Counted from the first letter of the stretch, positions 49,133 to 58,754 are shown. The stretch is DNA of 64,000 nucleotides from Lactimicrobium massiliense (GCF_900343155.1 NZ_OUNG01000002.1:1-64000), one strand, 5' to 3'. Program-made: numbers and translations. Notes: a model not told the origin generated them from the sequence alone.

Positions 49133-50497
49133 ATGTTCTATTTCCGTGAGCAGGAACTTCTTACACTTCAGAATTTCTGTTCAAACGTATCCAGTAAAGC
49201 AATGGCAGTCTATGGCAGACGCAGAACCGGAAAGACAGAATTCATTACGCACTATATGGATCTTCACGCTACAGACCGCATTCTGTATTATCAGTGCACA
49301 AGCTATGACTACAATACATGCCTGAAGGACTTTACAAGTATTTTGAAGCTGTATTATTCGGGTGATACCATACTTGATTCTCTGCAGACATTTCGCGATG
49401 TTTTTACCTATATTTCCCGGGATCGGAAAGTTGACCTGATTGTCATTGATGAATTTCCGTTTCTCTGCAAGAAGAAAAAAGATACTGTTACAGAATTTCA
49501 ATGGATCATTGATCATGGCCTGAATGGAATCAAGCTGATTCTGATGGGCTCAAACCGTTCCTTCATGAAACACCAGGTTTCTGACCGCGAATCGCCTCTT
49601 TATGGCAGATTTGATGAAATTCTGGAAATCCGCCCCTTTACGTTTGATGAAGTCTGGCAGTTGTTTCCTGACTTTGATGATGCCGTGCAGGTATATGGCG
49701 AAACGGGCGGTGTCGCCCAATATGTGATGTTCTTCAAGAATTATCCGTCTGTTGATGAAGCCGTCAGGCATCTCTATTTCAACCGCAATGGCAGGCTGTT
49801 TCAGGAGTCTGCAAATTATCTGCTGCAGGAATTCAAAGATCCTACGGTATATGCAAATGTTTTACGTGCCATTGGAAGTGGTGAGAAGGATTCAGGCCAG
49901 ATTGCTTCAAAATGCGGTCTTGAAAGCAGAGCTGTTTTTGCTTATCTGAAAAAGCTGGAAGAGCTGGAAATTATTGCTGTTGCTGCAAACCCGCTTTCCA
50001 GCAAAGACAGAGGTGCAAGATACCGGATCATTGACCGTCTGCTGCGGTTCCATTTCACGTTTGTGGAGCCAAACATTTCCATGATCGCTGCTGTTGGTGA
50101 GAGGAGTGCAGATTACATTCTCAAAAATCAGCTTAATGAATATCTTGGCTTTGTATATGAGGAAATCATCCAGGAGAAATGCTTTTCCTATGCCCTAACC
50201 GGAAAGATCCCCTTCATGCCGCAGACCGTTGGCAAATGGTGGGGAAATGTCATGGATCAAGGCAGATGGCATGAAAGTGAAGTGGATGTCATCGCCTTTG
50301 ATACAAGTCATATCATCATCGGTGAATGCAAATACCGTGAAAAGAAAATCGGGCTGAAGGAACTGGAACTGTTGAAAGAAAAATCCAGATATATTCCTGT
50401 ACAGAACCGGACAGTATATTATCTGCTGGCAAGCCGTGCCGGTTTTACAAAAGATCTTCCGGAAACCAGTGATGTGATTCTGATTGAGAAAGCGTGA
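49133..50497 (+). CDS. Archaeal-type AAA ATPase with C-terminal DUF234 nuclease-like domain
   Basis: 454 aa. Walker A GRRRTGKTEF near residue 28; Walker B DLIVIDEFPFL near residue 100; then a winged helix (about 245-290; GQIASKCGLESRAVFAYLKK) and a C-terminal DUF234 domain with WHESEVDVIAFD and IIGECKYREKKIG, a PD-(D/E)xK-like pattern. AAGGAGGGG precedes the ATG. Such ATPases are widespread and often mobile, with no firm function. It is a single gene with its own promoter, oriented against its left neighbours. Confidence 0.85.
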   Translation: MFYFREQELLTLQNFCSNVSSKAMAVYGRRRTGKTEFITHYMDLHATDRILYYQCTSYDYNTCLKDFTSILKLYYSGDTILDSLQTFRDVFTYISRDRKVDLIVIDEFPFLCKKKKDTVTEFQWIIDHGLNGIKLILMGSNRSFMKHQVSDRESPLYGRFDEILEIRPFTFDEVWQLFPDFDDAVQVYGETGGVAQYVMFFKNYPSVDEAVRHLYFNRNGRLFQESANYLLQEFKDPTVYANVLRAIGSGEKDSGQIASKCGLESRAVFAYLKKLEELEIIAVAANPLSSKDRGARYRIIDRLLRFHFTFVEPNISMIAAVGERSADYILKNQLNEYLGFVYEEIIQEKCFSYALTGKIPFMPQTVGKWWGNVMDQGRWHESEVDVIAFDTSHIIIGECKYREKKIGLKELELLKEKSRYIPVQNRTVYYLLASRAGFTKDLPETSDVILIEKA

Positions 50498-50510
50498 ATC
50501 ATCTGTTTCC

Positions 50511-50533
50511 ATGGCATGTTCCGCACATGCCAT
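50511..50533 (+). terminator. Hairpin after the ATPase gene
   Basis: Perfect 9-bp stem ATGGCATGT/ACATGCCAT, 13 bases after the stop codon, with only TCTTCC behind it; a weak terminator at best. Confidence 0.45.
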
Positions 50534-50680
50534 TCTTCCGCATGAATTTCTACTGAGTTCACCCGCTTTCTTCTTGCGTGAGGGTGGCAAGCGTGCTAAT
50601 GTACTTTTGTATTCTGAGTATGTACATGAAAATGATAATGCGGGGATACAGATCATATAGATAGGAGATTCAAAAGTATT

Positions 50681-50881
50681 ATGGCAACAGGTAAGGTAAA
50701 ATGGTTCAACGCTGAAAAGGGCTATGGCTTCATCACAACAGATGACGGCAATGATGTCTTCGTACATTATTCCGCAATTCAGGGTGAAGGCTTCAAGACT
50801 CTGGATGAAGGTCAGGCAGTCAGCTTTGATATTACACAGAGTGACCGCGGACCGCAGGCTTCTAACGTCGTCAAGCTCTGA
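50681..50881 (+). CDS. csp: Cold shock protein (CspA family)
   Basis: 66 aa OB-fold RNA chaperone. RNP1 KGYGFI (within [14 protein letters not shown]) and RNP2 VFVHYSAI are intact; it ends SNVVKL. AGGAG lies about 13 bases before the ATG. The 180-base upstream region has no gene and may include a regulatory leader. Followed by a good terminator. Confidence 0.97.
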   Translation: MATGKVKWFNAEKGYGFITTDDGNDVFVHYSAIQGEGFKTLDEGQAVSFDITQSDRGPQASNVVKL

Positions 50882-50892
50882 GCTTAGCCAGG

Positions 50893-50918
50893 GAGATGGC
50901 ATCTGCCATCTCTTTTTC
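50893..50918 (+). terminator. csp terminator
   Basis: GAGATGGCA-TC-TGCCATCTC hairpin followed by TTTTT, 11 bases after the csp stop. Confidence 0.88.
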
Positions 50919-50924
50919 TATGCA

Positions 50925-50951
50925 AAAAAGGAAGAGATTTCTCCCTTCCTG
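50925..50951 (-). terminator. Terminator of the GntR-ABC-winged-helix operon
   Basis: Minus-strand AGGAA(GG)GAGA/TCTCTTCCT hairpin with a 2-base bulge, followed by TTTTTT. Confidence 0.65.
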
Positions 50952-50952
50952 T

Positions 50953-51240
50953 TCAGTATTGATTATAACGATAGCCCTTTCCCCAGAAAGAATCCAGATA
51001 CATGGGCTGTGAGGGATTGATCTCAATCTTTTCCCGGATATGGCGGATATGCACTGAGATAATTGGTCTGCATTCATACGGTTCCTCATTCCAGGCATTG
51101 CGGTAAATCTCCTCGGCCGTAAAGGTCCGGTTTGGGTGAGACATCAGATAGGCAAGAATGCCATACTCATGCGGTGTCAGGTGAGCATTTCTGCCATTGG
51201 CACAGACACTCCTTGTTTTGTCATCAAGCAAGATTGACAT
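50953..51240 (-). CDS. Stand-alone OmpR-type winged-helix DNA-binding protein
   Basis: 95 aa. Only the Trans_reg_C effector domain is present: HLTPHEYGILAYLMSHPNRT, AEEIYRNAWNEEP, ISVHIRHIREKIE (recognition helix) and the wing ending FWGKGYRYNQY. There is no receiver domain and no partner kinase in the window. The start at 51240 has GAAGGA upstream and follows the permease stop by one base (TAATATG), so it is the last gene of the ABC operon. Targets unknown. Confidence 0.85.
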   Translation of the reverse strand: MSILLDDKTRSVCANGRNAHLTPHEYGILAYLMSHPNRTFTAEEIYRNAWNEEPYECRPIISVHIRHIREKIEINPSQPMYLDSFWGKGYRYNQY

Positions 51241-51241
51241 A

Positions 51242-52762
51242 TTACTTTCCTTCTTTCTGTAAATACGCCTGCAGCGTATATGTATTTTCGCCATCATCCG
51301 TCGCAACATTCACTTTCGTAAACTGACTGACCGTCATGAGCTCATCAAGTGTAAGCATGTGATCTTCCGGCAGCGGATAGCGGTGATAATTGGTCATTCT
51401 GGTGCTGCCGTCAGCGACAGTGCTGGTATTGTAGATGGCAAGAGCGCTGGATGAGAAATATGCTGTTTTCTCCTGGTATAACGCAGTAATGCTTTCTTCC
51501 ATGTGCCGGTTGAAAATATCCTGGAAATCTTTGTTGTTCTGCCATTGGTCATATGTCATGACGGCGTCGAAATATACGGAAACATATTCATCAGGTGCAC
51601 TGACATCACCGAGATCTTTTTTGCTCATATACGCGTCATAGTTGATTTCCACATCGCTGTCTGCAGACAGATTGACAGGATAGATCAGTCCGAAGCCCTT
51701 TGTCTTCCAGCCAATTTCTGACAGTGCGCCTGTCAACAGGCATAAGATAGCAAAGATGATAAACAGGCGCGGCCGGATGATGATGCGGCGGCGGTAGATG
51801 AAGGAACCTGCTGCATACAGGCACAGCATCACAAGTATAAAGATGAAGGAAGCGGTAAAGCCTTCCTGGTGATAGCTGCTGGAGATCAGCAGCAGGCCAA
51901 GAAACAGCATAATATGAATCACAAAGGGATAAGCAAGCGGACTGTCTGACAGTTGTTCTGCACGTTCTGCCTTTCTGCGGACAAGCAGCCTCTGGTTCAG
52001 GATGAAGGCAAAGATGCCATAGGCAAGCAGAACTGCTTCTGATATCCAGCTCCATGCATTTATATCAGAAAGGCCAATCATATCCGGATCAATCAGTATG
52101 TTTGCATTGGCAGTGCCAAGATAAAGTGGTGACAGCCAGCGCTCAAAGAATGCGCTGCTGTAGAACTGGGCAGAGCCGACCGTCACATCCTGCAGGAAGG
52201 TTTTGACGACGAACTGCATAATGAAAGGCAGCAGCGTATAGGCGCCAAGCATCACAACACCATCCAGAATGTTGTTGGCAGTCATGTAGAGCAGACTGTT
52301 GAACAGCAGCATGACGCCGGTGAACAGGGCCATGTGGGCTGTCAGGGCAGCCGTCTGTCCCGCCGCATGAATCAGCCCGGGATATGTGAAGATGCCGCAC
52401 AGCAAACTGACAAGGGCAGATGCGATGAAGCCGCCCATGACAGCAGCGTACATGATGAAGAATTCAGTACGGATCTGCTGTGCACGTGAGATTGGCAGAC
52501 ACAGGAAGAGATCCTCACTGCGCTTGCGGTGCAGATAGCTGAACATGAAGACGGGCAGGATGAAGCAGGAAACAATGGCAATGCCTGCAGAAACACCAAA
52601 AGCAGTGTGCAGACTGTCTCTGACAGCCTCTCCCTGGTTCAGATAATAATTACTGCCATCCAGCAGGATGCACGCCGCCGGGATCATGACATACATCACA
52701 GCATAGAACAGCCAGCCCGGTTTCCATCTCTTAAACAGATATAACGCATAGTTCTTATTCAT
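51242..52762 (-). CDS. ABC transporter permease
   Basis: 506 aa. About eleven hydrophobic segments up to residue 370, then an extracytoplasmic or cytoplasmic tail of about 130 residues. It resembles ABC-2-type permeases of YtrC/D-like systems, which go with GntR YtrA regulators. No substrate can be named. The start at 52762 has GGGG 8 bases upstream and lies within the end of the ATPase gene (8-base overlap). Confidence 0.8.
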   Translation of the reverse strand: MNKNYALYLFKRWKPGWLFYAVMYVMIPAACILLDGSNYYLNQGEAVRDSLHTAFGVSAGIAIVSCFILPVFMFSYLHRKRSEDLFLCLPISRAQQIRTEFFIMYAAVMGGFIASALVSLLCGIFTYPGLIHAAGQTAALTAHMALFTGVMLLFNSLLYMTANNILDGVVMLGAYTLLPFIMQFVVKTFLQDVTVGSAQFYSSAFFERWLSPLYLGTANANILIDPDMIGLSDINAWSWISEAVLLAYGIFAFILNQRLLVRRKAERAEQLSDSPLAYPFVIHIMLFLGLLLISSSYHQEGFTASFIFILVMLCLYAAGSFIYRRRIIIRPRLFIIFAILCLLTGALSEIGWKTKGFGLIYPVNLSADSDVEINYDAYMSKKDLGDVSAPDEYVSVYFDAVMTYDQWQNNKDFQDIFNRHMEESITALYQEKTAYFSSSALAIYNTSTVADGSTRMTNYHRYPLPEDHMLTLDELMTVSQFTKVNVATDDGENTYTLQAYLQKEGK

Positions 52763-53639
52763 GTGCATCACCCCTGCTTTCCATTTCATAGATAAACAGT
52801 TCCTCGAAATTCACCTGAAGCACATCCAGCACCAGCGGGTTCATTTCTTCCAGCTTTGCCATCACCTGTTCACGCTCACCTTTGATCACCATCTGACAGA
52901 CACGACCCTCACTGCTGAAATGCAGCAGATCAAAACCGGCAAAATCAGCTTTTGTCATTGGTTTTGCAAAGGCTGCCTGGTACTTGTTGATCACTGACTT
53001 GGAGGCGAGCAGATCACCATACTGCATCATTCTGCCATCTTCCAGAATGCCGAAGGAATCGCAGATATCCTCAAGCTCCTTGAGATTGTGGGAAGAAATG
53101 ATGACGATCGCATGATCCTCTTCAATCAGTTCTGCCAGTGCTTTTTTGACCGTCAGACGTGCAAGGGGCTCAAGGCCGTCATACGCTTCATCCAGCAGAA
53201 GCAGGCGGGGATGGATACAGAAGGCAAACAGCAGCGCAACCCGTCGTTTGTTTCCTTTGGACAGATTCACGATGCCGGCATTCTCATCCAGATGAAACAG
53301 AGCAAGATACTTCTGATAGACTGCTTCATTGAAGTCATACATGGTCTGGTACAGCAGTTTTATGGAACGGATGGTAGAACCGATCGGATAGTACTGTTCA
53401 TCAGAAACAAAGGCAATCTGGCGGCGGACCGCAGGATCCAGACTGACGTCTTCATCCTGAAACAGAATATGGCCTCCATCTGCTTCATATACACCGGCAA
53501 TCAGCCGCAGCAGCGTACTCTTGCCGGCACCATTGATGCCAACAAGCCCAAAGATGGAACCATCCTGTATCTCCAGGTTCAGATCCTTCAGAACTTCTCT
53601 GCAGTCAAATGACTTGGTCAGATTCTCAATTCTCAGCAT
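52755..53639 (-). CDS. ABC transporter ATP-binding protein
   Basis: 294 aa. Walker A GINGAGKSTLLRLIAG near residue 37; ABC signature region NLSKGNKRRVALLFAF near 130 (LSKGN in place of LSGGQ); Walker B RLLLLDEAYDGLEP with Asp-Glu; H-loop SSHNLKELE. Overlaps the GntR gene by 14 bases. Typical of YtrB-type exporters controlled by a GntR protein in response to cell-wall stress (family knowledge). Confidence 0.93.
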   Translation of the reverse strand: MLRIENLTKSFDCREVLKDLNLEIQDGSIFGLVGINGAGKSTLLRLIAGVYEADGGHILFQDEDVSLDPAVRRQIAFVSDEQYYPIGSTIRSIKLLYQTMYDFNEAVYQKYLALFHLDENAGIVNLSKGNKRRVALLFAFCIHPRLLLLDEAYDGLEPLARLTVKKALAELIEEDHAIVIISSHNLKELEDICDSFGILEDGRMMQYGDLLASKSVINKYQAAFAKPMTKADFAGFDLLHFSSEGRVCQMVIKGEREQVMAKLEEMNPLVLDVLQVNFEELFIYEMESRGDAHE

Positions 53640-53991
53640 GTTCGTCCTCCCCATACAGTTCCTTTACAGCATCCAGAATTTCCTGCTTCTGGATTCCCAT
53701 CTCCTTGAGCGGTGCCAGCACTGCAGCAATTTGATGGCGGTGCGGCTGCTGCACATCCATCCTGGCAACATACACCCCTTTTTTTGGTGCATTGTATACA
53801 CAGCCTGTCTTTTCCAGCTCACTGTATGCCTTGGCAACCGTATTCGGATTAATCCCATTTTCCTGGGCAAGCTGGCGGACGGAAGGAAGCTTGTCCCCCG
53901 GATTCAGCACACCTGCCTGAATAAACCGGATCAGCTGTTTCTGGATCTGTTCATAGATCGGCTCTTTGCTTTGCAGATTAAGCAGAAACAT
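53626..53991 (-). CDS. GntR family regulator, YtrA subfamily
   Basis: 121 aa. Winged helix at 10-75: EPIYEQIQKQLIRFI, LPSVRQLAQENGINPNTVAK, GVYVA; short C-terminal helix without effector domain, as in YtrA. AAAGGGAGG 6 bases upstream. First gene of the operon with the ABC ATPase and permease, and the likely repressor acting at the repeats upstream. Confidence 0.93.
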   Translation of the reverse strand: MFLLNLQSKEPIYEQIQKQLIRFIQAGVLNPGDKLPSVRQLAQENGINPNTVAKAYSELEKTGCVYNAPKKGVYVARMDVQQPHRHQIAAVLAPLKEMGIQKQEILDAVKELYGEDEHAEN

Positions 53992-54007
53992 ATATCCTCC
54001 CTTTCTT

Positions 54008-54052
54008 CTGTACTGTCTGTATTAAGTGTATTATCTGTACTATCTGTTTGTC
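54008..54052. repeat. Tandem 9-bp repeats in the gntR promoter region
   Basis: Five head-to-tail degenerate copies on the plus strand: CTGTACTGT, CTGTATTAA, GTGTATTAT, CTGTACTAT, CTGTTTGTC. They cover the promoter of the GntR operon (minus-strand TTGACA at about 54053-54048, TACACT region following). They may be an extended operator of the GntR protein. Confidence 0.6.
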
Positions 54053-54628
54053 AATCAGTCAATCGTAAGACTTCAAATATATTGTTCAAAAATACCAACA
54101 TACTGCGCACTTTACGCAATCCAGTTCCCCTGATTTTTTTATATAATTTATATGTATGCGCACTGTGTTGATACGGAAGAGGTGAGAGCGCATGGAGATC
54201 AATTCCGCACGATCAATCAAAGATTATCTGCGGCTTACCAGAAACAAAGACCTGAAGCAATTCATGAACAGTACACCGATGATGATCGCAGCTGCGGAGA
54301 ATAATGTCCGCATCAGCTATGTCGTCTCTCTCCTGCTCATTCTGCTTGGTTTCATTGGCTCCGCCGGTCTTTTGATCTATAAAGATGAGGCAGCTTTGTA
54401 CCCACAGGTGCCAAGCATCCTCGCTTATCTTGCCTTGATCATCTTCAACACTGTCCTGATTTTCTATCTGCTGCATCTCAGTGTAGCCTCCGACCGCAAG
54501 TCTGCCATTCACAACCTCAATGTCAGTTATGTCGGTTTTCTGATCAATGCTTTGATCTCCGGCATGACGTTGTTTACAACCCAGACAGGCAGTTCCTTGT
54601 TTTTTGAGCTTGTCATCATTATGACACT

Positions 54629-54638
54629 GGTCACGATC
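54629..54638 (+). repeat. Target site duplication, left copy
   Basis: GGTCACGATC, identical to 56354-56363 and flanking the IS ends directly. Confidence 0.92.
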
Positions 54639-54867
54639 CAATGTCATTAAGATAAGCTCATGAAAGTGATATTGAGATTTTGACCCGTTAAGTTAAGAAG
54701 CTGGATGAAGAATAATAATGTTATTCTTCAGGACTCAGCTTCTTTTTTGATCAGCTCTTAGAGGACAATCCAGAGGTTCTCAAAAAGAAGGCATGACGAA
54801 AACATCTTTTGAGCAATCTGTCACTTTATCATTGAATCCAAAGGCTGACCTCGTATAATGAAGTTGC

Positions 54868-56172
54868 TTAGGCAGCTCTATAGAGTGACAGTCTTGCTGG
54901 TTGTGACTTTATATTGCGCTTGAACTTTCTTCCTGGTCGTACGGGACTCAGGAAGTTTTTTATTCTGTCTATGAATGCTTTTGTCGTAATAAGCTTCTTC
55001 AGGAATAATCGCGCATTCGTAACGGCAGGCTTAAAAGCAATCTGATACGTCCATTTTCTGCCATCCTTTTCTACCGGCACAGCATTGATCAGAAGCTGGG
55101 TGTAGTTGTACATGATGAGAGCGGCATAGATTTCCTGTCTTGCGTTTTTCTGCTTGATTGAATTGAAGTAAACCATGTTTGTATCGTATTTCAAGTGGCG
55201 GAATGCACCTTCAATCTCCCAGCGCATATGGTAAAGTTCCTTAAGCTCAGTGATGGAAAATTCATCTTTGGGCAGATTCGTAACCAGGCACTCATAAGTA
55301 CCGTCCGTGATTTTGAAACGGGCGACACGGAAAGTCATATTGTAGAACGGATGATCAAAATCCAGATAACTGAAATTTACGTTTGATGGCAGGAATACGT
55401 ATTTCTGCTTGTTTTGCTTGATCTCTTTCGTCTGGCTTCTTGTCAATATACGAGTGATATCTCGATCGAATTCTTCATCTGGCAGATCAATGGCAGATAA
55501 GATCCCGCTGCTGAATATATCCTTTATACGAATGGCGAAGTGAATGCTGTTTTCAAGCATATAGGCAAGCAGCTCATAGCTTTCGTAGCCGCGGTCAGCA
55601 GTAATAATCGTTTTGGCTGGCAGATCATGGGCTTTAAGCATATCAAGCAGAGCGCCTTTCTCATGAGACTTCTGTTTCGTATCTATCATAGCGTCTGTAT
55701 ATACGCGATTCAGAACGTCATACAGAGCATTGAGATGAAGCTGATTGTAGCCCTGGCTGTTCTCATCATTCTTCAGAAATGTCTCTGGATCATCAGGGTT
55801 ATAAGGGATACGTACATCTGATCCATCACAAGCGAATACACGATAGCCTTTGAAGAATCTGGTTCCAGGAATGTTTTCAGTCATTAAGTGCATTACTCTT
55901 TCAAGAGCTTCGGGATCGAGCTTTGAACGCTGCTGGCAGAAAGCCGAAGCAGACGGCGGGACTTTGGAAACAAAGAAATCAGAGAGTTCCTGGTTTAATG
56001 CCTTGGCCTGTTTCTGGATAAGGAAGCGAATCAGAATACCAGCGGGCAGTGCACGTATCCGAGTGAAGTCAACACCTGGCTGCGTACAATAGCAGCTTAT
56101 ATTTTGCTCGACCATATCAATGGCCTTGGCTAAAATGTCATCTACGCACTTAACAGAATCAATGGAAATCAT
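54868..56172 (-). CDS. IS4-family transposase
   Basis: 434 aa DDE transposase. FACDGSDVRIP and ITADRGYESYELLA give the two Asp; YHMRWEIEGAFRHLK is the Y-(2)-R-(3)-E-(6)-K signature with the catalytic Glu. The frame is intact from MISIDSVKC to the end, so the element may be active. Start at 56172 with AGGAGGAAAAATTC upstream. Confidence 0.95.
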   Translation of the reverse strand: MISIDSVKCVDDILAKAIDMVEQNISCYCTQPGVDFTRIRALPAGILIRFLIQKQAKALNQELSDFFVSKVPPSASAFCQQRSKLDPEALERVMHLMTENIPGTRFFKGYRVFACDGSDVRIPYNPDDPETFLKNDENSQGYNQLHLNALYDVLNRVYTDAMIDTKQKSHEKGALLDMLKAHDLPAKTIITADRGYESYELLAYMLENSIHFAIRIKDIFSSGILSAIDLPDEEFDRDITRILTRSQTKEIKQNKQKYVFLPSNVNFSYLDFDHPFYNMTFRVARFKITDGTYECLVTNLPKDEFSITELKELYHMRWEIEGAFRHLKYDTNMVYFNSIKQKNARQEIYAALIMYNYTQLLINAVPVEKDGRKWTYQIAFKPAVTNARLFLKKLITTKAFIDRIKNFLSPVRPGRKFKRNIKSQPARLSLYRAA

Positions 56173-56283
56173 AGTGAATTTTTCCTCCTACAATTTCCTT
56201 CGGATTGTGTAAAAAAGGCTGATTTTTGGCTGTCAAGTGTTTTTTAGAAAATCATCCAAAAAAATACGGACCTTTTGGCCATC

Positions 56284-56323
56284 AAAAAAAACGCCTTGTA
56301 TTCTTACAAAATACAAAGCGTTT
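56284..56323 (-). terminator. Terminator inside the IS, before the transposase
   Basis: Minus-strand AACGC-TTTGTATT / AATACAA-GGCGTT hairpin followed by eight T. It lies between the right end and the transposase and would block outside transcription from entering the transposase gene. Confidence 0.75.
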
Positions 56324-56353
56324 CAATCATCAAGCCCTAACTTAATGACATTG

Positions 56354-56363
56354 GGTCACGATC
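56354..56363 (+). repeat. Target site duplication, right copy
   Basis: GGTCACGATC, identical to 54629-54638. Confidence 0.92.
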
Positions 56364-58723
56364 CTGCCTTTTTACCGCAGCAATCATATCGTGCCGGTCG
56401 TGCTGACATCCGCGATCACAATGTTGGCCTGCCTGATTTTCTCAAACGCTCATATTGCCTGGCAGGATGCGTTTGATCTTGGCATTTTCTATTTCATCTG
56501 CGTATTTACAATGATTCTGCGCACGATCTGGTTTGCCCAGACGACCTGGCTGCAGTCAGAACTTGCCAAAGCAAACTCCACGCTGACAAAGGAAAACCGC
56601 ACGGATGTACTGACCGGTCTGAACAGCCGTGCTGCCCTGCGCCAGGACTTCCCCGCTTTTACCGGAGCTTATGTGTGCATGGCAATGATGGACATCGATG
56701 ATTTCAAACGGGTCAATGATGTCTTTGGCCATATATATGGTGATACTCTGCTGCAGGGAGTTGGTACTGCCATGGCCAAGGATCTGCAGAGTGACAAGAT
56801 CAAGTGTTACCGCTATGGCGGTGATGAATTCCTGGTTATCAGCCGTAATATCACCCAGGCAGATTTCAAGGCGCAGATGGAACAGTTCCGCAAAGACTTT
56901 GCCCGGAAGATGCCGGATGGGACGATGTCTTCGTTCTCGATTGGCATCAGCTACGGCATGCTGAAAAATGAGCGCGATATCCGCTCCTGTCTGCAGCAGG
57001 CAGATGACTGTCTGTATGAAGTCAAGGCACAGGGCAAGAATCAGATTGTCAGCCGGGCATTTTCCATTGACTATAACAAGCCGGATGAACATGTGCCAAG
57101 CAACGAAAAAGACCGGATTACCGGCCTGCCATCGCTTTCTTCTTTCACCCATGAGGCTCAAGATCTGATCAAAGATAATCCGGAATGGAAGCTGATCTTC
57201 TTTGATATCGACCGTTTCCAGAGTCTGAATCAGACGAACAGTTTCAAAACCGGTGATCAGGTACTGACCAGAACCGGCCAGCTGCTGCAGAGAAACTTCC
57301 CCGGCGATCTGATCACCCGGAGTGAGAATGACCACTTTCTGGTTCTAACCCAAAGAACAGATGACGCAGCCAGAATCGAAAAGGTGCAGCAGGGTATTTC
57401 CCGTTATCTGCCGCACAATTACATCTTCCTGCGTGCTGGTGTTTACCTGCATCACAAAGACCGCGGCACGAGCGATCTTCGCGCATGTATCGATATGGCC
57501 CATGCGGCGTGTGATACCCTGCGTCAGCAGACGGTGAATTCCATCCGTGTGTTTGATGATGAGCTGTTTCAGAGCACGCAGAAGGAAACCTTCGTGCTCT
57601 CCAAGTTCAACGAAGCTATTTCTCGTGGTGATTTCATCCCGTACTTTCAGCCGATTGTCGGCGGTGCATCCGGCAAGACATGCGGCTTTGAGGTGCTGGC
57701 ACGCTGGAATGATCCTGAACGCGGCATCATCTCACCTGGTAATTTCATGCCGGTGCTGGAAAAGTCACATGATGCCTATCGGCTTGACTTCTATATGCTG
57801 GAGAAAGGCTGCCAGCTGCTGGCAGATATGAATGAAGACCGCCGTGAGAATCTATTCTTCTCTTTCAATCTGTCACGAACGGACTTTGATGTATGTGATG
57901 TACCGGCAAGACTGAGCCGGATTGTTTCAAAGTATGAGATTCCTCACAATGCCCTGCGTATTGAGATCACAGAATCTGCGATCATTGAAAGCCCCAAGAT
58001 CCAGAATGCCATCCGTGCCATGCAGAAGGAAGGCTATCAGATCTGACTGGATGATTTTGGCACCGGCATGTCTTCCCTGAGTGCTCTGAAAGATTACAAG
58101 GTAGATGGCGTCAAGCTGGATATGGAGTTTATGCGCAGCTTCCATGAGAATGCGCGTTCTTCCATCATTATCCGGGCTCTGATTGAGATGTCGCATTCGA
58201 TGAGGACGGAAGTGGTTGTTGAAGGTGTAGAAAGCAGAGAACAGCTGACCTTTGTCCGTCTGTGCGGCGTCAATTATATTCAGGGTTTCTATTATGCTAG
58301 TCCGATGCCATGGGAGGAACTGATCAAGAGTACGTTCTGGACAAACTATGTACATATGGATCAGCTTCCTTATTATCAGAAAGCCAATTCCTCCTATTAT
58401 TCTCAGGCAGGTCACTATCTCACCATTGGCAAGATCATTCCTGAAATTGTGCTGGAAGTATCCAATTCTAGTATTACCATGCTGCGGCTGTCAGATGCCA
58501 TGGAGAAATTCATGGGCAAACACAGCAATATCCTGCAGAAGCCTTTATGTCAGCAGGTGCTCAGGAAAGCTGCCAGATCCAACATTCCGGTATGGCAGGC
58601 CGGCCAGATTGACAATGATACCTATCTGGTGCTGGCCATGCGGCTTGGGACATCGCCAGATAACAGCAAGGCAATCTGCCAGATGGGAATCTATCATAAC
58701 CAGACATCCGATAAAGAGAACTG

Positions 58724-58752
58724 AAAAAGGAAGACCTCGCATCTTCCTTTTA
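58724..58752. terminator. Bidirectional terminator
   Basis: GGAAGA/TCTTCC hairpin with AAAAA before and TTTT after, between the convergent GGDEF-EAL pseudogene and nitroreductase. Confidence 0.8.
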
Positions 58753-58754
58753 GT

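Larger units (their letters stand above)
54639..56353 (-). mobile_element. IS4-family insertion sequence, complete
   Basis: 1715 bp bounded by inverted repeats CAATGTCATTAAG (left, plus strand) and CTTAATGACATTG (right), flanked by a 10-bp direct duplication GGTCACGATC. It contains one intact transposase on the minus strand. Target length of 10-12 bp fits IS4 family. It splits a GGDEF-EAL gene; excision of the element with one target copy restores the frame. Confidence 0.93.
54192..58724 (+). pseudogene. Cyclic-di-GMP gene (GGDEF, GGDEF-like, EAL), interrupted by an IS and an in-frame stop
   Basis: Two halves, 54192-54638 and 56364-58724, join in frame once the IS (54639-56353) and one 10-bp target copy are removed, giving 936 codons. 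The rebuilt protein has an N-terminal membrane region (five to six helices), an active-looking GGDEF domain (RYGGDEFLVI at about 301-305), a degenerate second GGDEF (RSENDHFLVL) and an EAL domain (FEVLARW, EITES, DDFGTG, VVEGVES). Codon 710 is TGA (58044-58046) in GYQI*LDDFGTGMSS, where EAL proteins usually carry Trp; TGG to TGA explains it. Ribosome-binding site GAGGTGAGAG precedes the ATG. The gene is broken twice; the parts may still be made as fragments. Confidence 0.9.

Noticed and set aside
58044-58046. TGA read as Trp (Mollicutes-type code)
   Set aside because: TGA ends many clear genes here at their family length, so the standard code applies and this TGA is a nonsense mutation.
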